Origin: Pleodorina starrii
Lineage: Eukaryota > Chlorophyta > Chlorophyceae > Chlamydomonadales > Volvocaceae
Assembly (NCBI GenBank): GCA_030267565.1
Contig: BRXU01000001.1
Coordinates: 4,960,001-5,024,000, forward strand
Direction: 5' to 3'
Length of the DNA stretch: 64,000 nt
Of the stretch, positions 45,570 through 57,192 are shown piece by piece (the stretch's first letter is position 1; each line of letters starts with the position of its first letter). The notes beneath the pieces are model-generated. The model worked only from the letters and a program-made list of their open reading frames with translations. It was not told the origin of the DNA and made no database searches. A program made the position numbers and the translations under genes.

Positions 45570-45929
45570 TGTCGTAGCAGGCTTTAATGGCTTTCAGTGC
45601 TTCAGGGCTAAGCCCACGCTCCTCCAATCGCAACCAAAGCAAGTCACGGGGAACCCTGTCAAAGGCCTTTTCGAAATCGATCTGACAAACGAAGCGTGGA
45701 TGATTGATAGCCCCACCCGCCCGCCGATGAGAATCTAATAGGTGTCGCAGCGCGAATATATTATGAACCGTGCCTCGCTTCCTACGAAACCCTCCCTGAT
45801 ACGGTGAACGCGCGCCGCAATTCTCACTCCAGCCGTTAAGACGGTTCTCAAGCAAGAACGCGTACAGCTTAGCCAAAACTCCGCCCACCGCAAGACCTCG
45901 ATAGTTACTCATGTCCATAACGTCACCCT
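45570..45929 (-). pseudogene. LINE RT N-terminal part (segment 2, second copy)
   Basis: Same 360 bp as 42840-43199, carried along by the 2730-bp tandem duplication; lies between Helitron copies 2 and 3. Confidence 0.88.
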
Positions 45930-46698
45930 TTTTGGGCGGGGCCCCAGCGCGAAGCGGCCAGGGGGGCCCCGCCCTGTAGGATTGCCCATGTCCGTCGCCG
46001 TAGCGCCTCTAGCGTAGCTAGAGAAGCGGAGGCCTTACCCCGCTGGAATGGTATCCGTAGTCCGTCCGTGCGTGCGTTGTAAAGTCTTTTTTTGGGCTTT
46101 TCGTTTTTCGTTTCGGCATTTCTCATTGCATATTACATTTTGTATTGCAGGATATACATCCGTACGCATGTTCAGCCATGTTTAAGTTTGTGCTAGTTTC
46201 CGCTGATCGCGGCCGAAGTCGCATCAACGCTCCCGCGCGTAGAAATCATCGCAATCACTATCAATCGTTTTATAATGGAATTGTGACATGGCGGCGCGAT
46301 GTGAATCGTATTGCTATATCGTGAAGTAGAATTGCTCGGCTCCGAAACCTCGACGCGTAAAGTGCGTAGATGTTCTTCGCTCGCGCACTCGCTTGACCGG
46401 CGCAGACATCGTACGCACGCACATCCTACAAGCGCGCGCGCCTGTGCTGCGCTCCAGTACGCGTTTTGCTGCGCTTCGCTACGTTGTCGCTCACTCGCTC
46501 GTTCGCTCGTTCGCTCGCTTGTTCCGCAATTTCACTGACCCGTGGGTCACCCTCGTAAGAAATATGATTAAAGTGGTGTTACTGTCAGATACCTCTTCTA
46601 ACCCTAAGACAACTGTAGTTACCTCTTGTATAACTCAACTCCTTGCGGCTATACCTATACTTTCAAGTAGCAAACGGAGTTACAATAACTCCTTGACC

Positions 46699-49600
46699 AT
46701 GGGAGGTCGGCGACGGCGTAAAGAAGAGTCCGATCCTGACATTGAAGCGGAACAGCGCGCACGGAATACTGCGAATGTGCGCCGCTGGCGGGCACAGCGA
46801 AGTCCTGAAAAACGGAAGCAAGATGCTGAGCGGCAGCGTCAACGGCGAGCCGAGGCCGACCCTAAGGAACGGGAGCGCAACACTGAGCGGCAGCGTCAAC
46901 GGCGAGCCGAGGCCGACCCTGAGGAACGGGAGCGCAACGCTGAGCGGCAGCGTCAACGGCGAGCCCAGGCCGACCCTGAGGAACGGGAGCGCGATGCTGA
47001 GCGGCAGCGTCAACGGCGAGCCGAGGCCGACCCTGAGGAACGGGAGCACGACGCTCAGCAGCAGCGTCAGCGTCGGGCCGACCCTGAGGAACGGGAGCGT
47101 GATACTGAGCAGCAGCGTCAGCGGCGGGCCGACCCCGTACTGCATGCGGAGGAGCAGGACCGGAATACTGCGCAACGGCGTCAGCGGCGGGCCGATCCCG
47201 ACATGCAGATGGAGGAGCAGGAATGGCGTATCGCTGTACGCCATGCAGCACGTCAGGCTGCTGAACCGGTGCTACTGGACCGCCTCTGCAGCTTACTGCA
47301 TCTGGACTACCTGTACGACGAACGGCATGTAGAGCTACCGGATTTCCTAGCAGCCCTGCCAGACGGCCGCGTGCAGGATCTGCCGGGCGGGCAGCTACCG
47401 CCGGATCGGCAGGTGCCGTACACCGCGCAGCTACAGGCTGCATCGAGCATGGCGATGGCGCTGCGCCGACGCATGCCATCACGAGTGTGCGCGGTGTGCT
47501 CCGAGCTCTGCTCCGAGGAGGATAGCTCCGTGCAGAGCTTCAACACCATCCCGAACGTCGACCTTCTGCGTGCGGACATCATGTGCACGGCGGCTGTGTC
47601 TCGTTGTGCACACACGCTGGCATGGCGCCGGGTGGCATGCACGGCACAAGGCACCGCACCTCCCCCGCCAGACCCGGTGCTGCCATTCCGGTATCGCGCC
47701 AGGCGTAACGATCGACGTGCTAATACCAGTGGTGAGGACAGCACGGGAACCGATGCTGCAGCCGTTCTGCTCGATGATGATATCCGGGGCGCTGAGGACA
47801 TGTCAGATGCGTGCGACGAGGAGGAAGAGAACAGGCAGCAGGAGCAGCCACAACCGTCGTTGCCACCGGAGCTGCAGCCGAAGCCTCCGCGTGTGTTGCC
47901 GCGGCCCTGCTCGGAGGATGGCGCTTGCGTCGAGGTGCCGTACTGTATGCGACTGGAGGCCAACCTTCCCAACCGCACGATGCTGGTGGACGCAGCAGGC
48001 GTCGAACGGATCTTCCTCTGTCAGAACTGCGAGTCGGCCCTCACGGGTAAGTTACTTGTCTTTACATGGCCAATGCTTATTACAATTGAAGGGAGATCGT
48101 CACGGAGATCGTATGCCTCATGTTTTCGGTATAGTAAAAATATTTCTAACACTATCTTATACCTTCATATCTGTTCGTTCCTGCATGTCCTTGCAGCTGG
48201 CCGCATCCCAGAAGCCGCTCTGGCGCGCCTGGACCCCGGTGATGTACCGCGGATCAACCACCTCGGCGATCCGTTGCCGACACCCACCTTCTTGGAGAGT
48301 CAAGTGCTGAGCCGGGCACGTGTCATGCAGCAGATCCTGGTGCTGCATCTGGCGGGTCGACCGCCGGACGTATACCCGCAGGCTGTGCGGGCACACGGCG
48401 TGGCGATCGCCAGCGCGGACCCGCGTCTATGGCGCGGGCTGTTGCCGGCACGGGCCGTGGACTTGGCAGGTTCCATCACAGTCTTGTGCATCGACCGCGT
48501 ACAGAACCAGCACGAGCTACGGGAGCGCGTGTGGAGTGCGCCAGCACTGCAAGTGCGCGGTGCTGTCATCGTGGCCTGGGTGCGCTTCCTGCAGCACGCG
48601 GAGGAGGATGAATGGGGAATCGATTCCGTCGCGATGGACGAGTACGAGCGTATGGGCTGCGCTCCGTATGTGCCCGAAGAACTGGTGGATAATGCGGTTG
48701 GGCCGACGGATGAGGAGGTGGCGGACGTCCTGCGCACGACATTCATGCACGATCGCACTGGCAACGCCGGCGTGCGACAGCGGCAAGACGAAGTGGAAGC
48801 CGCCGTTGCTGAAGATGGGACCACATCGGGAGGTACTGGGCCCACTGACGCGAATGCGGACGGCACGGCGGATGCGGACGGTGCGGTGGATGCGGACGTC
48901 GAGGACGGCCGGGCATTTGCGGCGCTCCTGCGTACAGCTCCCGCCACTCAAGATGCTGATGCAACAGGTATGAAAATGAGCCCCTTCCAGAACGATTGGG
49001 TGGCAGAGTACATTACGTCTAATATCAAACTGCATATAGTATGTACTACACAGTATCGTATCCTACCATACTTACAAGTCGGTCACATGCTGCAACATTC
49101 CAACGCCCAATCTATTCACTGGTATGCATGTAATCACCACTACCGTTTGTCTCCTGCCTATGTCTCCGTCTCTTGATTGTACATCCTCCAGAAGCGCCCG
49201 AGGTGGGCAGGCTGGACGAGCTGGAGGTGGTGCTGCCGCAGCCCTCCAATGTACCGGACGATGGCAGCGAGATCTGCAGCGCGCCCTGGGTCGTGGAGGA
49301 TCTGCTCACGGGCCGTGCCAGGCTCGTTATCTCCACCGGCGCTCATGGAGGGCGGCCGCTGGACGAGCACCATCCCGCGATCCTGACTGTGTGCTTCCCG
49401 TCCTCCTTTCCGTACGGCCTATCCGGGCAGCGGCCGCTGGGCATGTCCAACCCGGCCTACATGTGGCACCTCGTACGGCGGGTGCCGCGCGCGCAGTTCG
49501 CTGGCAATCCCATGCTCCTGGCCCGTATGTACGACATTTCTGTACGGCAGGCCACTATGGCGCAGGTGGGCGTGGCCCTGCACCTGAAGCCGGACCTGGA

Positions 49601-51032
49601 GCACGACGTGGCGCGCCTGCCACGGGATGCAGCCCGCGCGATGGGCGTCATCCTGTCGTTGCCGTACAACCATCCTCAGCGCCGGCAACTACTGGCGCAA
49701 CAATCGCCGGTGGTGCAGGCACTGGTCGAGGGCGCGCGTCTCAGCACGCTGCATGTGGACCTGACGGATACATACTACAACGGCGCACAGGCAACGATGC
49801 GAGCGGTGGGCATGGCGATCGGTTGGGGGGCGCTCTTCTTCACCATAAACCCAGCGGACATGCACGCGGGGGCCGCCATCATCGCGTCCGGGCAGGTAGT
49901 CGAATTCGAGGACAGCGGGCGGCCGCGGCAGCTCCCCAGCGTCGTGGACAAGTGGCGCCGCGTCCGTGACGATCCGTACAGCTGCGCGGCGCTGCTGGTG
50001 GCGACCAAGGAGGTGCTCGTGGAGGAGCTGTTCGGCTTTGCCCCCGGCGCTCAGCAGCAGACGAACCCCCACTGTTTCTGTGGGACCACCTTCGAGGTAG
50101 CTGTCAAGGTCGAGCAGAGCGGCCGGCTGGCACTGCACCTACACGGCATCGCCCACGTGGCCGCATTCGCCGTCGAGCGCCTGCAGGCACTCTTCAGCGG
50201 CCCCAACTGCCGCGCGCTCGCGCTGGCATACGCCCTGTGTCAGCAATGGTACCCATCGCCTTATTACGACCCCGCAGCACCGGCGGAAGAGCGGCACGTA
50301 TTCGGCCTGACGGCAGAGGCGGCGCGCGAGCAGGGAGTCGCACCGCCCGCGACGGACAAGCAGTGCCCGCGTGCCGCGTACGACTTCGAGCGACTGGCCG
50401 GCTGCACCAACGGTAGCCTACCGCCGCCAGCCAGGGAGGCCGTCATCCGCGAGCACCACGCCGCCGTGATCCGTACGACGCTGACGCATGCACACAGCGA
50501 CACGTGCGTCCGGCACGGCTGCATCGGCGCCGACGGTAGCTGCGGGATGATGTTCCCGCGCCTCACACGCCCGGAGTTCCGATGGATCGGCACGCAGGGC
50601 CTGTTCCTGCTGCCCCGCCTGGGCTGCAACATCGTGCCGCACTTCCCCGCCGCAGCTGTGGCGTTCGGCTGCAATCAGCTGTTCAGCCTTTCCTGCGAGA
50701 TGGACCGCTCCTACACGCGGGAGGTGGCGGCTAAGCTAAACGAGACGGAACAGCAGCAGGCGGAGGAGGGCACGAGCGATCAGCCACCACCGCCGTGTGA
50801 GCCGCTGGGCTCGGCAGCCGACCGCGCGCGCGATGCTGGGTACTACACCTCGAAATACACCAGCAAGACCATCGCGCGCAGCCAGTCCGATCGGCTGTGC
50901 AGCGCAGTGGTCCGCGTTCAGGACTTCTTGCTGTCCGGTGGAGGGACAGCCGGGAGCGGCGCCGGCCATCCCGCCCCCGCCGAAAACAGCCCCACAGCCT
51001 TCGGCAACTTGGCGGCGGCAGCACACCACTAA
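46699..51032 (+). CDS. Helitron Rep (HUH endonuclease) portion
   Basis: Nicks and joins DNA in rolling-circle transposition. Start chosen at ACCATGG (MGGRRRRKEESDPD). Exons by splice signals and phase: 46699-48046, 48197-48967, then 49192 onward. Both introns begin GTAAGT or GTATGA and end in AG. Domains in order: five or more 19-residue ERQRQRRAEADPEERERNA repeats; Cys pairs (RVCAVCSELCSEE, LCQNCESAL) resembling the N-terminal zinc fingers of algal Helitron proteins; the Rep part with TYYNGAQATMRAVG, GALFFTINPADMHAG, the HUH motif RLALHLHGIAHV (about 50130-50165), and the two-tyrosine motif YYTSKYTSK (about 50840-50868). The frame ends at 51032 just before the next, helicase, frame takes over with a one-base shift or an unseen intron. 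Confidence 0.85.
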
Positions 51033-53455
51033 CCTCCACGGTGACGGTGGGCATGGCGCTAGCGGCCTACAAGCTGGCCGGCTACGACACGTTCGAGGCG
51101 TCTTATAAGCGCAGCAACTTGCCCGTCAACGCCTTCACTGCACTCTCGGTCGCAGATGTGGTCGAGCCGGAAGCGGCAGAAGTAAGCGTGCGAATGGTCC
51201 GCACCGACACCAACGGCGAGGCGTTCACGCTCTCGCATGCAGTGCAAGATTACATCCTGCGCGGGTCGGAGCTCAACGGCGTGGAGTGCAGCCCGTATAC
51301 CCTCGCTGCCATGTACGTCCTCACCCGCGTCCAGCCAGCCCAGCACCCGCACGCCCAGGCCCTACAGGGCACGACGCTGCCTGCCCGTCGCGGCCGCAAG
51401 CGGACGACCGCCGGCGCCCCCGCTACAGTGACCGCTCCGCAGCCCGACGCCGCTGCCAACCCGGCAACGGCACCTGCGACCGAACCTACTGCCGCAACAG
51501 CGCCGCACGCAGCCGCACCGGCGATAGCGCCCGAGCCACCGGTCGCACAGCTCCCCGTCGTGCAGTCTGCCACCGCCGCTCCCCTCCGCGTGGCGTTCCG
51601 GCCGGAACATCCCCTGTACATGACGCACGTCCTGCAGCGTCAGCCCCGGCCGCGATACGTTCTCCCGACGGGCTCCCTGCCGCGGCGGCCGACCGACAGC
51701 AGCAGCCCCGCGGACGCCGACCAATACTACGCGTTCGTGCTGGGCAGCTTCAAGACGCACCGTGGAATGCCCGTCCCGCCCGGCCGCACGCCATCGCAGG
51801 CGTACGAGGAGTGGTGGTCGGAGCTCAGCACCACCGACGCGGGCCGACGCTACCAACGCTGCGTAACGGCCGTGCTGGACAACATCGAGCAGGATCACGC
51901 CGCGTGTGCACGCCACACGGAGGAGTACAACCGACGGCGCCGCGAGCGTGCTGCCGCCACTGCCGATCCAGGCGGCTACAAGGCAGATGACGATGGAGGC
52001 GACAGCGATACCGAGGCAGCACCCGGCCGCTTCGAGCCGCACCCCGACACCCAGCCGGCTGCAGATGCACAAGTGGAGCACGCCCAGCTCACACAGCCCC
52101 GGCCCACCCCCACCATCGGCCTGGATCTGGGCGCAGTCCCGCTCACCAGTCTGTTCGATCGGACCACCCCGGAGGGCCTGTACGCCTACGAAGCCGCAGT
52201 CCGCTGCTCGCTGCCCACGCGCCCCGTCGGCCACGGCACAACCGCCTCGGGCCTGCTACGACGGGCCTCTCCAGCAGATGCGGCGGCACTCCACGAAGCG
52301 GCACAGCGTCTCAAACGCTACACCAGCATGGCGACAGCACCCGGCCAGCCTGCCGCTGCGATCGATGCAGGCGCTGCTGCGGACCGCCGTCTCCGGCTGG
52401 AGTGCTCCTCCATGGGCGCAATCGCCGTCATCATCGAAGTCGATGGGCAGCCGCCCGAGACTATCCCGCCCGGACACGCGCCGCCGGACATCCTACTACC
52501 GCGGCCGCCCTCCATCGAGGACACCATCCGACTGTACACCCTTGCTCCGGACCAGGCGGTGCCCTTCATCCTCATGGCACGTTACTTCAATCGACGCAAC
52601 GAGCCTGACCCCGGACGCCCCCCCCGCGAGATGGTGGTCGGTCCCCCCGGCACGGGCAAGTCCCAGTTCGCACAGGCGCTCCAGTGGTACACCTTCCAGC
52701 ACGGCCAGCCGGATTGGGTAGCCACCTGCGCGTACGCCTGGAGCGCCGCGGCCGCCTACCACACCGCCACCCACCGTAGCCTGTCCACGCATAGCATGTT
52801 CGGCATTAGCGCAATGGGCGAAGGTGGCAGCAACCGCCCCCGACGAGGTGCCAACGTCAGCCTACAGGTACGGACCTGCACACATGCGAATAACGCAAAT
52901 ACACCTCGTACACACTCGCCTCATCCCAACAATGCTCGACTCGATGCTTCCACACGCCTCCACATGCCACCCCACCTCCACCTCGTCGCTCACCCGCTCT
53001 GTCCGCGCCCCAACCTGGAGCCCGCCACCATCCTCATGCCCGCGCCCGGCATCGGCACGGAGCCAAAGGCCATCAGGCGCAATAACATCCCAGTCGGCGA
53101 CTGGCACGCCTACACCGACTACGCCGTGCAGGGCCGCACCTTCGGCGAGGAGACCTGGGTGATCGACCTCACCCTCCCGCCCCGCGGCATCAAGCGCGCC
53201 ACCCTCTATGTCCTCCTCACGCGCTTCAAGTCGCTGGACCACATCCGCCTGCTGCGGCCGCTGTACACGACGCCCGCGGCGCACAAGAAGGTCATCACCG
53301 CGTTCCTCAAGGCGACCCACCTGGAGCCGGACCTCGCCGCCGAGCTACGCCTCCTCAGCGCGGCGGCCGCCGCCACCCGCAACCGGTACCCGGCCGAGTT
53401 CCGCCTGGCGGAGGAGCTGGACGCCCAGCACCACACGGCGGGCGCCGCCAGCTGA
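51033..53455 (+). CDS. Helitron helicase portion (PIF1-like), internally shortened
   Basis: Open from 50897 and continuing Rep in another frame from about 51040 (MALAAYKLAGYDTFEASYKR). It has a long Ala/Pro-rich linker, then GPPGTGKS (Walker A, about 52640-52663) and CAYAWSAAAAYHTATHRSLS with THSMFGI (PIF1 motif Ia). The final motifs are YAVQGRTFGEETWVIDLTLP and LYVLLTRFKSLDHIRLLRPL (motifs V-VI). Walker B and motifs III-IV are absent: at about 52865 a GTACGG donor-like site is followed by ~120 bp of non-conserved sequence and then motif-V sequence. Family helicases have a few hundred residues here, so this copy probably has a deletion running from intron to intron. The helicase is probably inactive. 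Stop TGA at 53453. Confidence 0.8.
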
Positions 53456-54337
53456 TGGAAGCAGCGGCAGCCCCGCCCCGGCGGCCACCGTACATCCCTG
53501 CTGCGGGCATCTAGTACACACCATGCATTAGCAGCGTGCGCGCGCCTTCCCCCGGCGTAAAAGGGGGCGTGTCGCCTGCCAAATGGGCGGCACGACAGGC
53601 TCCTCCAGGCGGTGCCCGCGCTCACCCAACGGGCAGCAGGTTCGATCCCTGCAGCAGCCCCCCCGACGACTCGCTCGCATCGCGTCCGCATCCGCAAGGG
53701 GCGCTACGGCAGCCCGCGGCCCGCAGGGCGCGCGCTTGTGTGCCCGTGTGCCCGTGGGACGTGGGACGTGGGAAGTAATTGGACAAGTGTAGACTTTCGG
53801 CCAACGGAAAGGCTGCAGAAGTAAAAGATTACATTCTTTATTGCACGGTAAATTCATTATTGGAACCCAACATCGCATGAGTACAAACAAGTTTGGCAGT
53901 CTCCATGGACCGAGGCCGAGGTCAAACCAACACCTCTCGGCCTATAATTAATTCCAGAAGACTCATCGTTCCTTAAAGTGGGATTCTGACATGATGGCGT
54001 GAAATGAATCTTCGTTTCGGAAACAAACTAAGTTTGCATTGCAAACTTTCTTCCCGCGACCACACCACAGCAGCTCTACTAGCCGGTCCGATCGTCTTGA
54101 CGCATATTACTATTACAAAGGTTGCAAGGAGCAAACCATGAGGGGCAAACTGCTGGTTGTTGGACGCCAAGCCGCCAATGCACGCATGATGCAGCGGTCT
54201 TCTGCGGGCCGCCCGACAAGCTCTGGCTATATATCAGCAGGACTGTCCACACTTTCGCCCTAGCACTCAACTTAACCCGTACGGATTGAGCGGGGCCCGC
54301 ACTTTTTCCGGCTTCAAGGAAGCCGACACCAACCCCT

Positions 54338-54490
54338 TGTTATGGATAGGCGTTAGTACAGAGCTAATGAACTGACTGGGGAAATCCCCTGTGGAACGAA
54401 TGTGCTCAAAAAGAACCCGCAGAAGCGGCGCAACCACATTAACCTCCTTCCTCTCGACCATGCGCGTCGCACGCTTAAGACGTAGAAGGC
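54338..54490 (-). pseudogene. LINE segment 1 (just before the RT core)
   Basis: Minus strand reads RMVERKEVNVVAPLLRVLFE, HIRSTGDFPSQFISSVLTPI and HN, the conserved LINE stretch before KGD. It joins exactly to the GDVMDMSNYRG of segment 2 if Helitron copy 3 is removed. Left of RMVERK the sequence no longer resembles a LINE, so the element is 5'-truncated or rearranged. Confidence 0.75.
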
Positions 54491-55815
54491 CGAAACCGGA
54501 GCACTGACCGGTTGCGCTGACTAGGGTACGGCCGGCTAGGGTAGGGCATGTCGCCCTCTTCGCCGCGTCTACGGCGGATGGAGCTGCGAAACCGCCGTGC
54601 GGACCGTCAGCCCCACGGAACTGGGTTGTGCACGCGGTGCCCCAGTGCCATGGCCGCCAGGCGTGTGGACCCTGTGCCAGTTTTTCCCCGCTGTGATTGC
54701 CCCTGTCGGGCTTCGTGAAGCATGGGGTCGCTTGGGTGTGGTTCACCGTGGAGCACAACGTGGGCAAAAAGACGTCTGTAACGTGAAGGCCTTTGGGGCC
54801 CACAGGGGGGTGGGGCATGGCCTCCGTGCTTTGCTATTGCCCTGCGTACCCCCTACATGTCAGCCCGGACTATTTCCGGTGTTAGGACGGCAGGTGCTTG
54901 TTCGGAACGGTGAGGTGAAGCGACAAAAGACCACGTATCCGGAAAAGAGCTGTCAGTCGAAGGAACGAAGCCCCTGACTACAGGCCGCAAAAGAGCGTCG
55001 CAGGTATGAGCGATTATAGACAAACAATGAGGGCGTCGTCATTGTGATGGGAATCACGCGTCAGTAGAGGAAAAGGGGGCACTGGCGGCTTGCCGAACGC
55101 TATTCGTGATTGTCACAGTCAGTACAGGGGTGCTCCTTTCGCTGTCACAGCCTAGAGACGTGCTTTGGGGCAACCCGCATGAACGCACCTGGCGGACGGC
55201 CATCAGCTGCACAGCTGTCTAAGAGCGCCATCGGTGCACACCGGGGGCACATCGCGATCCTTCAGAAGAGCGGTGTCGTGTCTATCAATGGGTCGTTCAA
55301 GTCATCCGCTCCGCCGCGCCGGCGGAACTGTGAAACTGCGGTGTGGACCGACAGCCCCGCGGAACTGAGTTGTGCACGCGGTGCCGCATTACCGTCCGGA
55401 CTGGTTTTAACCTAGGCATTTACAGGCTCTCGAGAGAGGTCCAGCCAGTTGGTTGACCACGTGCACCGAAAGTGCTTCCGGCGTTAGCTGTAGTATGATG
55501 ATTGTGTTGATAATTATCATAGCGTGGGATAGAGCGAGGTTCGTCATATCTGGACCTAGTCTGGACCCCGTGCCAGACGGAACCTGCAATCCACACTGAC
55601 TGTCGCCCGTCTTTCTATCCACCCACGCGTTCCACAACTCTACGGCGCGACCAAATTCCGGGATCGCCGCAGGCCCTTCTTGTACCCGGAAATGGTCTCA
55701 GACCAATGGAAGTTGAAGGGTTAAGCACCAGAGGAGTTGTGATCTGTTAACTTTTTGTTTTCCGCTCAATAGCTCTTGAGGTTACCCGCGTCATAGGCCC
55801 CGGAGGTCGGCCCAG
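54491..55815. other. Mosaic without clear gene
   Basis: Two diverged copies of a ~90-bp segment (GGACCG.CAGCCCC.CGGAACT) lie at 54595-54680 and 55335-55400. 55686-55745 carries GGTCTCAGACCAATGG and GGGTTAAGCACCAGAGGAG, recurring at 56281-56335 and inverted at 62527-62590. No protein homology seen. Confidence 0.45.
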
Positions 55816-56335
55816 GTTGCCATCGGGTATGTCATTTTCACATGTGTTTATACGCAACGTTTGCGTCCTCCGGGCGCTTGGTTCTCCTTCCTGCGCATTA
55901 TGCATGCGTCAGCGCGTTTCTTATTGTCATCCGTTCTGGCAAACGCTGGTCTTTAAGGCGTGTTGCATTCCCTTGCTATCATTTGTTGATACTCCTTCGC
56001 GCTGCCTTTGCATTGTCTGCGTTTGTCTTTGCAAATGCCCGCTTCCCGGTTTCGGCCTTCTCCTTCCCGCTGCTCGCGCAGGCTCGCGCTCCCGTGCTTT
56101 GCCTCGCACAAACGGATTCTATTGTTTACGCCATTCTCGCATGTGCTTATACGCAACGTTTGAGTCCTCCGGGCGCTTGGTTCTCCTTTCAACGCATTAC
56201 GCATGCGTCACCGCCTTTCCTATTGTGGTCCGTTCTGGCAAACGATGGGCGACTTCAATTGAAAAGTGTGTCGCCTTTACCCGGAAATTGGTCTCAGACC
56301 AATTGAAGGGTTAAGCACCCGAGGAGTTGTGATCT
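55816..56335. repeat. Palindrome-rich repeat block (family also at 61330-62290)
   Basis: Two copies of a ~100-bp segment: TTATACGCAACGTTTGCGTC, then CTCCGGGCGCTTGGTTCTCC, then GCGCATTACGCATGCGTCA. They are separated by GTCTTTAAG...ATCATTTGTTGATACTCC and a pyrimidine-rich stretch. The block ends in TTGGTCTCAGACCAATTGAA. The open frames through it are incidental. Confidence 0.75.
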
Positions 56336-56491
56336 AATTGGGATGCGGAATTTACAAGGGGGACCGGTTTTCACATGAGGCATGAGGCATGAGGCATTAC
56401 ATGTGTACGAGCCAAAATGGCTGGTAACATGCGTCCCCCCACAACGGTTATCCGTCAAGGGGCGCACTTTAAGACAACATAAGCCGTATGG

Positions 56492-56700
56492 TTAGCTACC
56501 AAGCAGCTCGGTACGCGCTTTCTGAATCTGGGATAAGAGACTGCCCAGTTTCGCCGGGTCAAAGGTCCCCATCACATCCACCATGCTGCTACCCATAGGG
56601 AAGCCTATTGCCTCTCGTAATGGCGTATAGCCCGGACGTTCCATCAATACGTGCAACTCGTCTTCTACCGACCCGCCGTGGCACACCGGTTTTCACACCG
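56492..56700 (-). pseudogene. LINE zf-RVT fragment
   Basis: VCHGGSVEDELHVLMERPGY followed by TPLREAIGFPMG matches the C-terminal zinc cluster of the LINE at 39060-39110 (CPMCTGAVEDECHVFLECP), with one Cys replaced. It is a short 3' remnant. Confidence 0.6.
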
Positions 56701-56800
56701 GTCGCTAGCCGTACAGGCTAGACAGACTGTTCATCCTACCCCAGGGGCACTCACAAAGGGGCGCCAAAAGCAAAGCCACTAAGGCCCACCAGCACCAAGC
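56689..56800 (-). repeat. LINE 3'-end type repeat, copy 1 (copy 2 at 58238-58350)
   Basis: The two share GCTAGCCGTACA.GCTAGAC, GACTGTTCATCCTACCCCAG and AAGGCCCACCAGCACCAAGC. The second copy lies just beyond the stop of the LINE at 58665-60260, so this is probably that family's 3' UTR. Confidence 0.65.
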
Positions 56801-56840
56801 CTGCACGACGCACGAAGCGTGAAAGAGTCAGAAACAAGGA

Positions 56841-57029
56841 GCGCCGACCATGCTCCTGGAAAGCAACACGCAAGTAGCTCCCAACCGAGCACCTGGACAG
56901 GAAGCGCCGACCATGCCCCTGAAAAACAACACGCAAGTAGCTCCCAACCGAGCACCTGGACAGGAAGCGCCGACCATGCTCCTGGAAAACAACACACAAG
57001 TAGCTCCCAACCGAGCACCTGGACAGGTA
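56841..57029. repeat. 63-bp minisatellite, three units
   Basis: Units start at 56841, 56904 and 56967 (GCGCCGACCATGCTCCTGGA...). 63 is a multiple of three, so both strands show 21-residue repeats, but no start, family or codon pattern favours a real protein. Confidence 0.85.
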
Positions 57030-57192
57030 GCGTCTACCAAGCTCCTGGTTCATCGCAAGGGTGCAGCCAAATCAGCACCCCGAGTCGCACCATAACAGCG
57101 CGATCTGACAGAAACGTCGGGCCCTTGTAACCTCGAATCCTGTTTTATAACGAGCGCCCCCTAGTGGGACGCGGCAGCACGGGCTGCAAACA

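Larger units (their letters stand above)
40535..45994. repeat. Two 2730-bp head-to-tail tandem units
   Basis: Units 40535-43264 and 43265-45994 are nearly identical, and a third begins at 45995. Each unit is one deleted Helitron plus the 360-bp LINE segment. Confidence 0.95.
45930..54337 (+). mobile_element. Helitron2-like element, long copy with Rep and helicase (copy 3)
   Basis: 8408 bp between LINE segments 2 and 1, inserted at CCCT^TGTTATGG. It has the same terminal hairpins as copies 1 and 2 and is the only copy with the Rep core and helicase. From about 53533 to the right end it realigns with copies 1 and 2. Confidence 0.85.

Noticed and set aside
55817..56314. 165- and 154-codon plus-strand frames, and similar ones at 61427-62576
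   Set aside because: They are readings of non-coding tandem repeat copies and differ in frame between copies.
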